A DNA stretch of 64,000 nucleotides from Lutraria lutraria (GCA_964023205.1 OZ026835.1:40831083-40895082), one strand, 5' to 3'. Numbered from the stretch's first letter, positions 21,498-34,641 are shown. Notes: generated from the letters alone by a model not told the origin. Program-made: numbers and translations.

Positions 21498-22357
21498 CAA
21501 GAGGGCCACATTGGCCCTTTATCGCTCACCTGAGAACAAAGGCCAATAATCAATGACCAGGTAATATAGTTTCCATCTCGTAAAACTCATTTTTACGTAG
21601 ATTTTGAGATCAAAACCAACAATGAAGGTATAATACTGTTAAACAAGCTAAAACGTAGCAAATTTTCTAATCCAAGGGCCCATAACTCTTGAAGTTGTCG
21701 TCCGATTCCACCCATAACTTAACATGTCCAAAACCATAAGGTCATACACATTCATTGTAAATATGATTAGGATCGGTGAATAAATGAAGGCGCTAGAGTG
21801 TAAATAAGCTAAAATATAGCAAATTTTCTAAGTCAAGGGCCAATAACTCTTGAAGATGTGGTCCAATTCCGTCCATAATCGAACTTGTTCGAGATCCTTT
21901 GGTTATACTCATTTACTGAAAATATTATTAGGATCGGTGAATAAATGTAGGTGCTAGAGTGTAAACAAACTTAAATATAGCAAATTTTCTAAGTCAAGGG
22001 CCCATAACTCTTGAAGTTCTGGTCCGATTCCGCCCATAATCGAACTTGTCCAAGATCTCTTGGTTATACGCATTTACTGAAAATATGATTAGGATTGGTG
22101 AAGGCGCTAGAGTGTAAACAAGCTAAATATAGCAAATTTTGTAATTCAAGGGCCCATAACTCTAGAAGTTATTATCAGATTTTGCCCATAATCGAACTTA
22201 GCCGAGACATTGTGGCCATATACATTGTGAGCAAGTTTAATCAAGATTCGTAAAGAGCTGCGGTTGCTAGAGTGTAAACAAACTAATTGTGGACGGACGA
22301 CGGACGCCGGACATTCACCGATCCTAAAAGCTCACCTGATGAATCAGGTGAGCTAAA
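21498..22357 (+). mobile_element. Tandem-core bivalve element (pearl-like), about 160-bp core
   Basis: The element opens CAAGAGGGCCACATTGGCCC and TATCGCTCACCTG. It closes CCTAAAAGCTCACCTGAT...CAGGTGAGCTAAAAAA with a perfect terminal hairpin. The interior has about four copies of a unit of roughly 155-160 bp containing GCAAATTTTCTAAGTCAAGG, GCCCATAACTCTTGAAG and CCATAATCGAACTTG. This satellite-core layout is known from bivalve pearl and biv160-type sequences; the exact family is inference. Confidence 0.82.
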
Positions 22358-23375
22358 AAAATCCCTACACACCTACCCAGTGCTAAAGTTCTGGGTCGGA
22401 GCACTCCAAACAAACTTATTTTTATTTTCAGCCTCATGTCTCTGATTATAGTAATTACTAGGCCCTCGCCACTGTGAGTTCTAACCCCTTCAGGGACCAG
22501 ACAAGTTTATTGCGTGAGAGGAACATCAGACCCCGAGGTTATAAAACTCAGGAGAGGACCGCTCTAGAGAGGTTGTACTGTATAACAATAATCTTCAGAA
22601 AGAACCAGATCCCTGACACAATTACGAATTTCCCTGACAACCTGCACTAAGAAATTTGTGCTTTCTGTTATAATTTTTATAATACTTTTGGAAGTACAAT
22701 ATATTACATATATAAGTAAAGATTTAAATGAAATGTTGGCCTCCATTCACCCTTAGCCAACCCTCACCAGCTTCATTCTAAATAGTTAAAAAAAAAAGAA
22801 CTGGATATGGTGCATACTTCTAATCATACAAAGGAAGTTAGTAAGTTTGTTTAAAAGTTAACAATGTACTAGCAACAATAGCAAATGAATACAAAACAAA
22901 CTACGGTAGCTCAATATTATGATGAAAAAGCTAGAAGCCCTTAACATTCATATGATTGAACTAGAAATATACATTTGTTTCGGAAATATCCATATCGTCA
23001 CTTTTAACTTTACACTCAGTAAGTATCATTCAGATATCTGAACAGAACTATTTAAAATACTATGAAACATGAACTATGCATTGTGAAAATATAGCAAAAA
23101 AAATAGAACAAAACAAACATGTATGTGTAGCCTGACTATGCAGCAAACTAGGATTACAAGCAAAAACATTTCAAGCACCATACCCAGTCATGTCAGAAAA
23201 CATATTACAAGCATAGTGACAGATAGCAAAGCATACATGCACATAATAATTTTCAACACTACACAGGTACTTTAGCATACAGTTCTATAGAATTTTCAGT
23301 AACCTAATAATGGCTTCAATATTTTTGCTGAGAAACTGTATTTTTCTATCTAACTCCTGTATTTCCTTCATGCAC
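22358..23375. other. Intergenic; contains a fragment of the CCGAGGTTATAAAAC repeat
   Basis: CCCCGAGGTTATAAAACTC near 22514-22532 matches an end of the MITE at 61606-61823. CCCTGAC motifs near 22613 and 22634 recall the degenerate CCCTGAC repeats at 24183-24300. No gene is supported. Confidence 0.5.
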
Positions 23376-24080
23376 TCAGTTACCTAAACCTGAATGCATT
23401 AGATTTTGGAAGAGGTCGAACTTCATTTTCTTTCTGAATAGCCAGCTCATTTTCTCTCTCTGTAAACTTTTTACATTCGATTGAATCTTCGTCTTGCATG
23501 CTTTTAATGAAGCAAGTTCACTTTTAAGTTCAGACTTCTTAGCACCTATCTCTACAACTTTCTTTTCAATATACAATGTAGCAAATTGAATGTAGTTCTG
23601 GTATTTCATTTTTGAGCCTATACATGATTAATCATTTTCTTGGTAATAGGCTGAGCTGTCATATCATCTTTGCTGACTGTGTCCTTCCCAATTTTGCTGT
23701 TTATCTCATTCCTGACTTCAAGAGCTTACTGAACACCACCGTGTACTGTCCTCGCTTAGATTTGTTGCAAGCAAATCTTCGTTGGTATAAATCCATTTTG
23801 TAAAGCAGACTGTCCATGGGACAAAAGAAGCACAATCTTAACAACATACCGAAGGTCTTTGTATTAGTTTGTTGGCTAACAGATCACTGTAGAAATTGTC
23901 TAATCTGTTTTCAGTCCGAACAAACTCTTAAGAGTTCTTAGCACTACTCTTCTCAACCTCCGCTACCCATGATTTGAACTGTTGGGCTACCGTGTCATAT
24001 CTAAAGAACCTACCCTAGCCATCACCCAACAATGCTTCATGCCATCAGTAAGAGAAACATGCACTTCATTAACTCTACAT
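23376..24080 (-). pseudogene. Decayed transposon-like protein gene (SHGQ/coiled-coil type)
   Basis: The minus strand carries broken coding sequence in several frames. From 5' to 3' it reads fragments resembling a conserved invertebrate transposon-derived protein: a TDGMKHCW-like piece near 24040, then RTENRLDNFYSDLLANK near 23900, then VVKIVLLLSHGQSAL near 23830. This is followed by EVRNEINSKIGKDTVSKDD near 23690 and a Lys/Glu-rich coiled-coil tail (LKSELASLKACKTKIQ) in the last open segment, 23376-23609. Stops and frameshifts (for example around 23610, 23770 and 23930) separate them. The SHGQ motif followed by a coiled coil is recalled from such families in molluscs and cnidarians; it was not searched. 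Confidence 0.55.
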
Positions 24081-27000
24081 TTGTATATAACTAAGGGCAA
24101 TACCTAAATGCCACATTCAATCAATTAGTTGATGATGTTGAGCTCATTGAATTTGAGATCTTGAATCAGATTTTTTCAAAATTCCCTGACAATTTTCTAA
24201 CATTTGCCTATATTTTAAATTTCCCTAACAGTTCTCAGAATTCCCCCGACTATTCCCTGACCTTGAAAATAATGTCCTGACTTTTCCCTGACGTGTAGCA
24301 ACCCAGACCTTGCAGATCAAAAAGCAAACCTACAAGAGTCCTCTCACCGCTTTGGTTTAGGGATGGCCTTAACATGGATTTATTAACAGTCGAGTAAATG
24401 TATAATAAATTTCATATGATAACATAACAAGAATGTTCTATAAAACAACTTGGACTTCACCATATGTATAAAATCTTCCACGAGACCAGACCTTCTTATC
24501 TAGTTAAGTCCCATGACTTAATGGGCTATCCATTGTTTCAGTACATTATCATATTTTTTGAAAAATTGCTCTTATTCAAAGCATGCTCAACACGAATGAT
24601 TTTTTTGTACAAATTTCTTTATCGTTACTTAATTGTGAAACGTCTATCTTATGATATATATATGCATGTACTGATTCATGAAGAACGAATAAATGAAATT
24701 GTTTTTATACGGCATGTATGAGCATCGAGATTTTTTAATATTAAAACATTGTTACATTGGGCTCTGGACTAATGAACATGACATCAAATGTAACAGGGAC
24801 TGTTCCACAAAGTACAATCCAATTGGACTGAAATATATTTAAATAGTTCATCATGTTTTAATAATATGTTATACATGTCTGAAATTAAAAAAATAATACA
24901 TTTGCAAATAGTTACTAAATGATAAATGACCCAAAGAAACCTAAAAGGCAGTTCGAGCGGAACATGTCAAGCACATACAAAATACAACATGACCTATTAT
25001 ACGAGTGAGTAATATTTTATTGTCACTTTGTTTTACAATGTTTCTGTAGGGACACTTCTGATTCCAACAGAAAATAATAGAATACATATATAAAACATCT
25101 TTAACTTGGTACAATGAGACATCATACTAACACAGATCTATGGTATCTATAATACCATCATATATATATAAATTCTGTCTTTCCAGCGATGATATTATTA
25201 ATTAACTGTAAAGTGGTAAGTGTAATGCTAAGTGGAAGGTGACAATGATATACTGTTCTTTTCAACTTTCCGTGAATACGAGACAGATTAGTACGAAATG
25301 GATACGACCGAAACAGACAAGGTACGAACCGAATAGACTACAAACAAAAGCAAACCAATCTATATAGATACATTGAGATTCTAATCAAACAGAACGACAA
25401 ATTAACCAACAAACTTACGAACAAGAGCGAAGAATTGCTGTGACAAAAATTACAACCATCCTAAGGACGTAAGAGCGTCTTCTCGCGGACCGGCGCGCCA
25501 TATCCCTCGTGCGTTCAACATTAGCACAAAACACTTCACTTCCGGTAGATTGGCCAATCATATTCAAGATTATAAACCTACACTATACTGTTATCTAAAC
25601 TATCAAGATGTATCTACCCTACTAAACTGACCCTATCACACGAATATTGCGGCAATTTGTCTACTTCATCAAATAAACAAAACCCATATTTCTCTATAAT
25701 TATAAAGGTGTATATTTACCTTACTATCGATCGTCATAAATTAATCTATACTAGATCTAATTCAATAAACAGATTTGAATGTCGTTAACATAATTATGGC
25801 GCTTCGTTGCTATGGTGCCCATAACAAATAAGACTAACATAAACAGGGGAACTTATTGTCAAAGTCTTTGTAGGATTCGATTTATAAAATTGTGTAAAAA
25901 CATTGCTACCCGTGAAATTCCTTTTCGGATATAATAAATATCCACATGTTAAAAAGGAGTTTTTGTACATGTATGCATATGCCTTCTTTGTTGAACAGAC
26001 TTTGCATGACTGAATAAAATTGAAAAAGTCTGGGTTTTTTTTCAGATCTTACAGTTGGTATTTTTGTATTGTTCTGTAGTTTTCGATGGTAGAAAAGCAT
26101 TCGGTACCATACAGTTGCACTTTTATGTGCTGTGAATTGTGTAATATTATTGCTATTTCACAAACTGTTATGTAAAAAATGAACTAGATGCGTTTGGCTC
26201 GAAACCCTGTCGAACACAAGTCATGCTTAAATTCAATTCATTGTTTGGTTGTTGTACAATTAGAGCAGGTGAATATTAGTTTAATTGATTGCACTAATAA
26301 AAGCGTCTGGTTTCGCACATCATAAACAGAAGCTAACATCTGTTTAAAAAATCTACGGACACTGTTTTATGTGACCAATCTTATAAGACGGTCATGGAAT
26401 GCAATATGCAGCATCGGAAAGCATTGAAACATCTAAAGGAAATATTATCATGAACTCTTACTTATTCTTTTTTATTATCTTGGGTCTGGTGACATCAGTG
26501 AAACATCGATCTACTTTAAATACAGTCAACTATATAAAGAATGGCTGTCAACTCCGATCTTAAGAAACCTGTGAGATAAGATTAATGTTCGACCATATGG
26601 TGTTTTTCTATGACGTAGATTGTCGAAACATTGTAGTTACAGACATTTTTTCGTCAGTTCTTTAGAAAATGAAAGTCAAACATCCAATGCCCTAACGACA
26701 GAAAGCGCCACCTTTAAAAAAATAGCAAGATTACTATTCTAGCACATGAACGAGGCATTTTTTTCATATTTCTGAAATATTGTGGGCAATATTTCTACAT
26801 AAACCACGTGGTCGTAAATTGATATACGTCTTATTTATCTATAATGATGTGCGCTATATACATTTGTATATATAATACAGGAATTTAATATTACTTAAGC
26901 TTAGTAAAGAACACAACTAAATTAATAAGTACATTTAGTGTTTATTTGATCGTGTAATCACTCAAGATACCGGAATAAATGGATTTAAATAAACTCAGAG

Positions 27001-27517
27001 TTATTCACCAAAGGATGGGAATTCTGAAGACAGTGATTTCAAGGAGTGTGAATAGCTTGTGTTAATACATGCTGCAATCCCCATCAACGCGACTAGATTC
27101 CCACATAATACCGCATTAATTAAATATATTGTTATATTATTATACTGAGAAATATTCTCTGCGGACTAATTAGTTAGGGCGCTGACAGCGGATCGAGGAT
27201 GGTTGATAGTAGTTTGCTAATAATTAGATAAACACATTTAGATCAGAAAAGGGCTCCGTGGTAACAGGTCATGAGAAATTATGACGCAGATGCAAATACG
27301 AATAAAATGAACATTAACTGTGTTTAAACGAATCAAACTTTGTTGAGGAGGCATACGTACACTATGTGTTTGAATATCCTAAAAACAAAAAGAAATGTAG
27401 ACAATTGTGAAGAACTCCGTTTAGACTGTCATGGATAAAATATCATAAAAGAAAATTTTACATACAGTAATAATTTCTTTATTGGAATAACTTCTCGAAT
27501 TTTCACAAGACTCGATC
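24081..27517. other. Intergenic upstream of the GPCR, no further gene seen
   Basis: AT-rich. 24183-24300 has five or so CCCTGAC motifs, a degenerate dispersed repeat. 25483-25560 has a promoter-like CG-rich patch (separate entry). From 26350 to 27517 nothing is recognisable except the immediate 5' flank of the receptor gene; no clear TATA element could be chosen. Confidence 0.5.
25483..25560. promoter_or_regulatory. Promoter-like CG-rich patch with ETS and CCAAT motifs
   Basis: The CG-rich GGACCGGCGCGCCATATCC is followed by CACTTCCGG (ETS/GABP-type) at 25537-25545 and the dyad ATTGGCCAATCA (NF-Y-type) at 25549-25560. This pairing is common in TATA-less housekeeping promoters. No exon is visible next to it, so a role as promoter is speculative. 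Confidence 0.25.
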
Positions 27518-28615
27518 ATGATGACAGACAACGCAACAAACGATTTTTTTCAAGGCTACGTAGACCAGGACTCACATTTATCAGTGTTAACCTGCATTTT
27601 CATCAGCTTGTTTATTTTTATGGTGACCGTTATGAGTGCGATTGGAAATGTGTTTACCTGTTTGGTTGTGTATAGAAAGAAGACCATGAGGTCTGCTATT
27701 AATTTACTGTTGACCAACATCGCTTTGGCGGATGTTCTGTTGGCGGTTATTGTCATGCCATATAGTTTGTGTGAAATTTTGAACGTGAAAACATCTGTTT
27801 TTGTTGCTTGTGTAAGTATGTCAGTTCTGAAAGATATAAGCATGTGTACGGTGTCATACACATTACTGGTAATAAGTGTAGACAGATATCTGATCATAGT
27901 TCATCGAAAAGATCGTCTAAGTCCGAAACTTGCCAAGGTCGCCATTGCGGTAATTTGGGGCTGCTCAATAATCGTAACCGCTCCGCAGTTACTTAGTTTT
28001 ATAAGCACAGATTTGCGAACGTACGACAAACTAATGTGTAGTGCTGATGAGGAACCAGATTTCAACAATTACAAGTCGGCGTATAAGCTATTTCTGTTGT
28101 CGCTTATTTTCTATGGACCGATAGCGATAATGAGTTACACTTACGTTGCCATTTTAAGAACTGTACAACAGACATCAAAAAGAGTTCATGCTCATTCTGG
28201 AAGTTCCATTAGAGTCTCCGTAACACAATACAGCAGTAAGTTAGGACTTCCACCCGTGGCGGTGCCGTATCGCTTTACCGGTGATTTCACCGCAAAAAGG
28301 AGGGCATTTGGGACTATAATGATGCTATTTGTCACTTTGTTGTGTTGTTGGATACCGTATACATCTTACAGAATGGTCAATTCAAGATCAACTAACTTAA
28401 AAGTTCAGTTTGCATTATTAGGAATTGGTTTCGTTAAAAGTGCGCTGTATCCGATGATTTTTACTATACGAAACAAAAGGTTCCGGGTTGCCTGTATGCG
28501 ATACATACCGGCAACCAGCTTTATAAAAGCATCAGCGGTTTTTCTTGGTGGAAAACAAAGGCGAATTAACCCAAAGTCAATGTACCAATGTCCTGAGTTT
28601 GTGTCTAGAATATGA
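27518..28615 (+). CDS. Class A (rhodopsin-like) GPCR, GPR45/GPR63-like, intronless
   Basis: Encodes 365 aa with seven hydrophobic segments; a plasma-membrane receptor coupling to heterotrimeric G proteins. Landmarks: sequon NAT at residue 5; TM1 with N44 in GNVF; TM1-TM2 loop MRSAINLLL; D72 in LADVLL (TM2 sodium site); C98 before TM3 and C174 in the second extracellular loop, the expected disulfide; DRY at 122-124; W147 (TM4); P201 (TM5); CWIP at 277-280 (TM6). The segments MRSAINLLL...LADVLLAV and DRYLIIVHRKDRLSPKLAKV are very close to vertebrate GPR45/GPR63 orphan receptors as I recall them. The TM7 NPxxY motif is altered to YPMIF (Y311-F315), so N7.49 is missing. ATG occurs twice in a row (27518 and 27521); either can start. 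The ligand is unknown. A bivalve orphan or lineage-specific receptor is the safest label. Confidence 0.9.
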   Translation: MMTDNATNDFFQGYVDQDSHLSVLTCIFISLFIFMVTVMSAIGNVFTCLVVYRKKTMRSAINLLLTNIALADVLLAVIVMPYSLCEILNVKTSVFVACVSMSVLKDISMCTVSYTLLVISVDRYLIIVHRKDRLSPKLAKVAIAVIWGCSIIVTAPQLLSFISTDLRTYDKLMCSADEEPDFNNYKSAYKLFLLSLIFYGPIAIMSYTYVAILRTVQQTSKRVHAHSGSSIRVSVTQYSSKLGLPPVAVPYRFTGDFTAKRRAFGTIMMLFVTLLCCWIPYTSYRMVNSRSTNLKVQFALLGIGFVKSALYPMIFTIRNKRFRVACMRYIPATSFIKASAVFLGGKQRRINPKSMYQCPEFVSRI

Positions 28616-31600
28616 TGAGTTGAAAATGAGCGAGCATGATGAATATTTATGTATAGACAAGTTTTTAAAAACGTATTGTTTTCAAAATATGAACTCAACA
28701 TATGTCAACACTGTACGTGACATTTAAAAATGTCCAAACTAGATACCAAAGTGTTGTTAAGAATCGCGAGACAACATGTAGAATGAACGTCTGCTCCATT
28801 TGTGTGGATCCATACAAGAATCCATTTGGTTCGTGGAGACACATGCTACCTGAGCATGGGCCCAGCCAACGTAAATGGGTGAATACTCGCGTCGTGGCTA
28901 ATTAATGGTATGTGATGGAACAATGAAACAGACATTGCTAGACTTTAAAGCGTTCACTTATTCTTTACACATTTGTTATCATTTTGAATGTGTTAATTTT
29001 TTCAAACTATTGTTTATTGTGTGTTTTATTTGTCCGTTTTCTTAGAAAAAAATCTATATTTTGTTCAACGAGCACTTTGGAGCTAAACTTTATGGCGAAC
29101 AAATGATAAGGATGTGTTACTGATTAAATCACACAAGACTATGATTTGCAGACGACAATGTGAACAATTTCTGAACTCTATGCAACATATGATAAGAAAA
29201 TCTGTAGACTGTACTCAATGTACTGGCATTTTAGCTTTTTATAAACGTTCCAAAAGTCAGAACCGTTCAGCGTAATGAAATGCTTGTCTGTCGGTACCGA
29301 TAATGTAAATTCACATCAACGGTAATGTTCGTATCTTGAAGATGCGTCTGTTTCGGTAATCTTGTGATTTATCAAAGATGTTTCTGATTCGGTAATATTC
29401 GTGACTTGTGTAAATACGCTCGGTTAAAAAATCAATTTCTTTGATTATTCTTGTTACGGTTGTTGAAGAGCGAAGAAGTCCTTCACTAGGCTTAAATGTT
29501 TGTACATTTAATTAGCTATTAAACGAAACTGTAGTCTGTTTTCCACAATTTTTATGAATGAACATGACGAATAGGCCAAGGAAACCATGTTATAATATTG
29601 AATATAAGAACGACAGTGTCATTCAAGTCGCATGGAATTGGTGGAAATATAAAGGTGGAGACAAACACGTACCAGTTTTGATGGCTTGAAGACAAAGAAT
29701 ATATGACCAGAAAAGAAATTGATCCACAACTAAACAGGTAAGCACTCTTACGCACATAAAAAAGCACTATTAGTTGTTTGCTCTTTTTGCGATCAGTTAC
29801 TGGAAACAAGCAGTCAATTACATTCAAATCTTACTGTGTTCATCCGGTAACCCATCTTAGATGATCACTCTATGCACATGTTTATTGAAAGGATACTCAC
29901 TGTTGTGACCGTTTTGAACAGGTCTCAGTCTTGAGGTTTCTCAGCGTTAGGTTTCACTTGATGGTAATCTGGAGCTGGAGATGAGTAAAAGAATGAACTA
30001 TCGTCATACAGAATGAAGTCGCCACATGTAAGGAGAGAAGATTGGTAATTTTGAGGGAGCGGGTGCTAGATCTAACGAAGGATCAAGCCAGTTAAGTACG
30101 GAAACGGACAGCATATTTTCCAGCAAATGATAAGTATCGAAATACTTCATTTAAATACTTTCTAATCGGGGAAAAATTTTTTTTCAGGCTTTGGATTAAG
30201 GTTTAATTAAGATCAACCGCATTTGCTGGAATGATATTAGTGGTAACTAGATTGTTACAAAAGTGTTAAAGTATATTTTATACAATTACGTTTAGTGTCG
30301 TATAGTAATAGTACCTATTCAAAACATACTGCTCTTATGATGACACTCTAAAAGATGTAGAAAAGGGTTTTAAAGGGAAAGCAATTCACTTTGCGCAGGA
30401 TCTTCTAAAAACAGGTTATAGATCGGTATAACAAAACTATAACTCACAGATGTGACTAATAACAACACAAACTACAAAGATCTCTCCTGACAACAGATCG
30501 ACCCAGCATTGGAACATACTGTTTATACATATTTCAGTCTCACCTTGGCCTACCATAAAACCGAATAGCCATAAGTAAATATATCTTGACTTTTTAAACC
30601 GTCAAATACTTGCCTCGCTAGATTGTTCCGTTTACTGAAATGCTTACATTACTAAGATTAGTTATTTTCATTTTAAAATCTCTACGTCTGTTAAAGTTAA
30701 AGACTGTATTTACTTGTTTTACAATATTACTAGGATCTGATACCTTGATGATACGTATTTGTTTATGTAATGTTCTAAAACCATATTATTTACCATTAAT
30801 TGACTTTAAAGAACGTTCATACAATTTTGCTGGTCGTGACAATTTTTGTTTCTTTTTGTTCATTTTTAAAATCCTGGTTTATCTTTCTCAAAATATCGGA
30901 ACCGGCGCTTAGCTCAGCTCATTGAAAACTTTAGAGAACTTGAAAGTTACTTGCGAAGAACACTATTACACTGGTATAGAATCCATGAGAATTATAGCCC
31001 TGATGACTGCTCGCTAGTGCATAAACTATAAATCCTATCGAAAACGGAGGAAATCCTCCCATTTTTTTCAAAATATTTCAGTGTAAGTACCTGTTCCTTA
31101 AACATAGCATAGTAAGATTTTGACAGTCAAGTACGTCATCCATTGCTTATGTCTGGTTATTAGATTTAGTTGTGGGTAAGACAGAAGTTGATACCACAAT
31201 GCCTGTTTAGGACTACAGTGTTTTTCAAGCATTTATGTCTGCTAACTCTATCATTTCTCTTTGTACTTTATAATTTAAATTTATTGGTAACAAGTAATGT
31301 GTTTTTGATTGGGTTTTCCATTTGCCCGAAGATCTTCTTTAACTCCTATGAACATATCGGCCCTAACCGTGGTCTCTATTCCTGGAAAATCCATGGATCT
31401 TGCAATAACTGAAGACCCAACAATGGACACCCTTTTGCTTTTAAGGATACATGCTATTCTAAGGTCTGAATTACCAAGATTTGCCACGCCGCAAGATTTC
31501 TTTCATTTGTATTGAAACTGCTTTTAATTAAAGATGACAAGTGCTGTTTAATTATCCAACTGGTATGGTACGTTTTTCCAAATTCCATTTTTAAAACCAT

Positions 31601-32766
31601 GACGAAGTGTTCTATTGTCATATTGTTCGCAATTAAAAGCTTAATTCGTAATAACAAAAATTAAAGGTTCAGTAATTAATACCTCGGGTAATTAATAAAA
31701 GTAATAAAAATAAGTACACATACACTGCAGGGATGCATTAACATCATTTATATAATTGCAGTCTTGGAAATCACAGTCACGTCCAACAAAATCAGTCTAC
31801 ATGTACGTCGTCTTCCTATTTACAAAGTATACTAGCTAGTATCTTAATTAGAATGCTTTTAAATATCCACTTATTTATCGGTTCAATTGTTTATTTTGTA
31901 CATGCATTTGGATTTGAAATGAATACTCGTGTAAAATGCACTCAAACATACTTTCCATTGTGTTAAATGTTTAGGTTTCTTTTTTCTTAAATATCAGATT
32001 TGGTCATTGTGGAATTCTAGAATTCTTAGAAGACTTGACGTATGGATACCGAAGTACGTCTGCACGGCTATATGCGAGATTATACATTCATACCTTCAAT
32101 AGAATTCAAAGGTTTTTGTTGAAGAAAAACCCTGCAATTAAACAAATTAAGGGTAACGGGGAAAATGGCTGACTTGATGTTCCTTTACCTGAATTCTTTT
32201 TCAAAAATAGTAATGTAAAATATTCACGGGAGGCTCAAAGTTTTTTCCAGGTTTTTCAACCACCCTTGTTCATCTTAAGTAAATCATTTTGGAAGGGTGG
32301 ATTTCTTGGAGGATGAAGTGTTTGATGTAAGATGATGGTACCAGAATAACTGATGCAGTGATGGGAGGAATGGAATAGAATGGACCACAGAGTAAAGGTG
32401 CTCATGGTGAGTTACATTGTATAGCCTTAATATACTGTTGTTATTTAGCATTAAAGAATACAAATGCATTTTCTCTCGTAGCTATTTTAAACCCTGTTTA
32501 TTTGTTTTTATCTTTCATTATCACAGTATTCACTGAGAATATATCGGGTGGAACTGCCATGGGCTTACCAAAAGATTTCGGCAAGAGAATGGAGGAGTGG
32601 TCATTAAGTTTTTATTCAAATTAAATCGGCAGAGTTCTGGACACACGATGATGGTGTGAAATGTTATTGAAAAACTATATCCTAGTTAATACAAAAAATG
32701 TAACACCATATCAATTGACTTTTTAGTACTGACTCAGTATAATACATGTGTACATGGTGTGCGAAG
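28616..32766. other. Intergenic downstream of the GPCR, no further gene seen
   Basis: AT-rich with scattered short frames of low complexity. 29285-29430 has three loosely repeated CGGTAAT(n)TT motifs. No RNA gene, splice-supported exon or bounded repeat was found. Confidence 0.5.
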
Positions 32767-34640
32767 TAGGGGTGCAACGATATGGTCAAACCTGTACCGC
32801 GATATATCGCAATAAAATTAACTGTTATTGAAAAACGTATTGCGATACATGGATAAGATGAGTATCACTTTACTGGAGAAAAATCAAACATTATTGTCCC
32901 TATACTCGTACAACACACGGATCGACTTGTTCGCAATATTCCACAGTTTGTTCTTCAGTGAAGATGAATAAGCTATAAGGATCCTAACTCCCATTTTTAA
33001 TATATTTGCGCAAATGCTACACAAAAATGTTAACATGACAAAAATAGTATTGCCCGATTGTCATTATTTCTTCGATAGTTACCTCGGCAAAATAATTTAT
33101 TTCACATTTTTTAAATGGTGGAGTTCTTGCCCTTGTTGGAATGAATGTTCTTCTGCCTTTAAATCTTTAAAAAATGGGTTACTCCGATTTACTTCAATGC
33201 AAATTTAAAGGGAAATCATTTCTATCATTAAAACTTATACAAATTATAAACATTTGATTTTGCAAAACCTGTCCGTCCCATTTTGAAACAAGAGGGCCAA
33301 GATGGCCCTATATCGCTCACCTGTCAATCACTGCTCACTCATTAAAACATTATTTTGAACCGGTGACCTAGTTTTTGACACCAGATGACCCATGTTATAA
33401 CATATCCTACATATCAATAAGACCAACATTCTGACAAAATTTGGTGAAGATCCAATCAAAACCATGAAAACTACAGCATAGACAAGGTTTTCCTAAGATT
33501 TGACTTCGTGACCTAGTTTTTGACCCCAGATGACCTATGTTCGAATTTGTCTTACATATCATTAAGACAAACATTCTGACAAGGTTTGGTGAAGATACAA
33601 TCAAAATTTGACATCTACAGTGTTAATAAGGTTTTCCTAAGATTTGACCTTGTGACCTAGTTTTTGACCCTAGGTGACCCATATTTGAACTTTATCAAGA
33701 TCCAATTAAAAGCATGACATTTAAAGCTTTTACAAGATTTTTACCTAAGATTTGACCTGATGACCCAGTTATTGACCCCGGCTGACCCATGTTCGACCTT
33801 GACCCACATATTATTGAGGCAAACATTCTGACAAGGTTTGGTGAAGATCCAATCAAAACTGTGACATCTACAGTGTTAACAAAGTTTTCCTAAGATTTGA
33901 CCTGGTGACCTAGTTATTGACCCCAGATGACCCATATTTGTACTTGACCGTTAAATCATTAAAACAAACAATCTGACAAAGTTTAGTGAAGATCCAATTA
34001 TAACTGTGAAATCTAAAGTGTTAACATGGTTTTTCATAAGATTTGTCCAAGATGTTATGAAGAAAGGTTTCATGATGATCCAATCAAAACAAGGACTTCT
34101 AGAGTGTTCACAAGGTTTTCCAGCAATTTGCCCTAGTGACCTAGTTTTACTACGGAAATGACCCATTATCAAACTTGACCTACATATTATTGAAATAAAC
34201 ATTCTTACAAAGTTTCATGAAGATCCAATCAAAACAGTGATTTCTAAAGTGTTTCACAGGGTTTTCCCTTATTTGGCCCAATATCGAACTCGTCCGAGAT
34301 TTTGTCGATATTAACGTTCTGACCCAGGCTAATAATATGACCCATGGTGTGTTCACAACATAAAGTTTGACGACGCACGACGCCGGACGGAGACTGATCC
34401 TAAAAGCTCACCCTATCACTTTGTGACATGTGAGCTAAAAAGATGGGATATAGGATCTTAAATGTATACCTTAATAAGTGTAAGATTAATACACCGTAAT
34501 AGTACATGCACATCTACAATTATCACAATGCTGAAATTTTGTGATAAAATATTGCAGATAATATCGCGGTACAGGGATTTCGTATGTATCGATCAAGCAC
34601 TGAATCGCAACATACCGATATATTAACTGTACATACCCCG
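32767..34640. mobile_element. hAT-like MITE split by a nested tandem-core element
   Basis: The left part starts TAGGGGTGCAACGATATGG and contains CCTGTACCGCGATAT. The right part (34500-34640) holds ATATCGCGGTACAGGG in inverse orientation and ends near GTACATACCCC. The flanks GTGCGAAG and GTGCTAAT are similar at 5 of 8 bases. A GGGGTGCAACG start is familiar from hAT elements. The element at 33289-34441 lies wholly inside it, so the hAT-like copy is older. The right end is diverged, hence modest confidence. Confidence 0.5.
33289..34441 (+). mobile_element. Tandem-core bivalve element (pearl-like), about 145-bp core, copy 1
   Basis: The element opens CAAGAGGGCCAAGATGGCCC and TATATCGCTCACCTGTC. 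It closes CCTAAAAGCTCACCCTATCA...GACATGTGAGCTAAAA. The interior has about seven degenerate copies of a unit of roughly 140-147 bp with GTGACCTAGTTTTTGACCCC, AAACATTCTGACAAGG, TTTGGTGAAGATCCAATC and GTTTTCCTAAGATTTGACC. It shares long near-identical stretches with the elements at 44677 and 46392. Confidence 0.85.
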
Positions 34641-34641
34641 T

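Noticed and set aside
27556..27897. Antisense and overlapping frames across the GPCR gene
   Set aside because: They are shadows of the receptor reading frame with no independent support.
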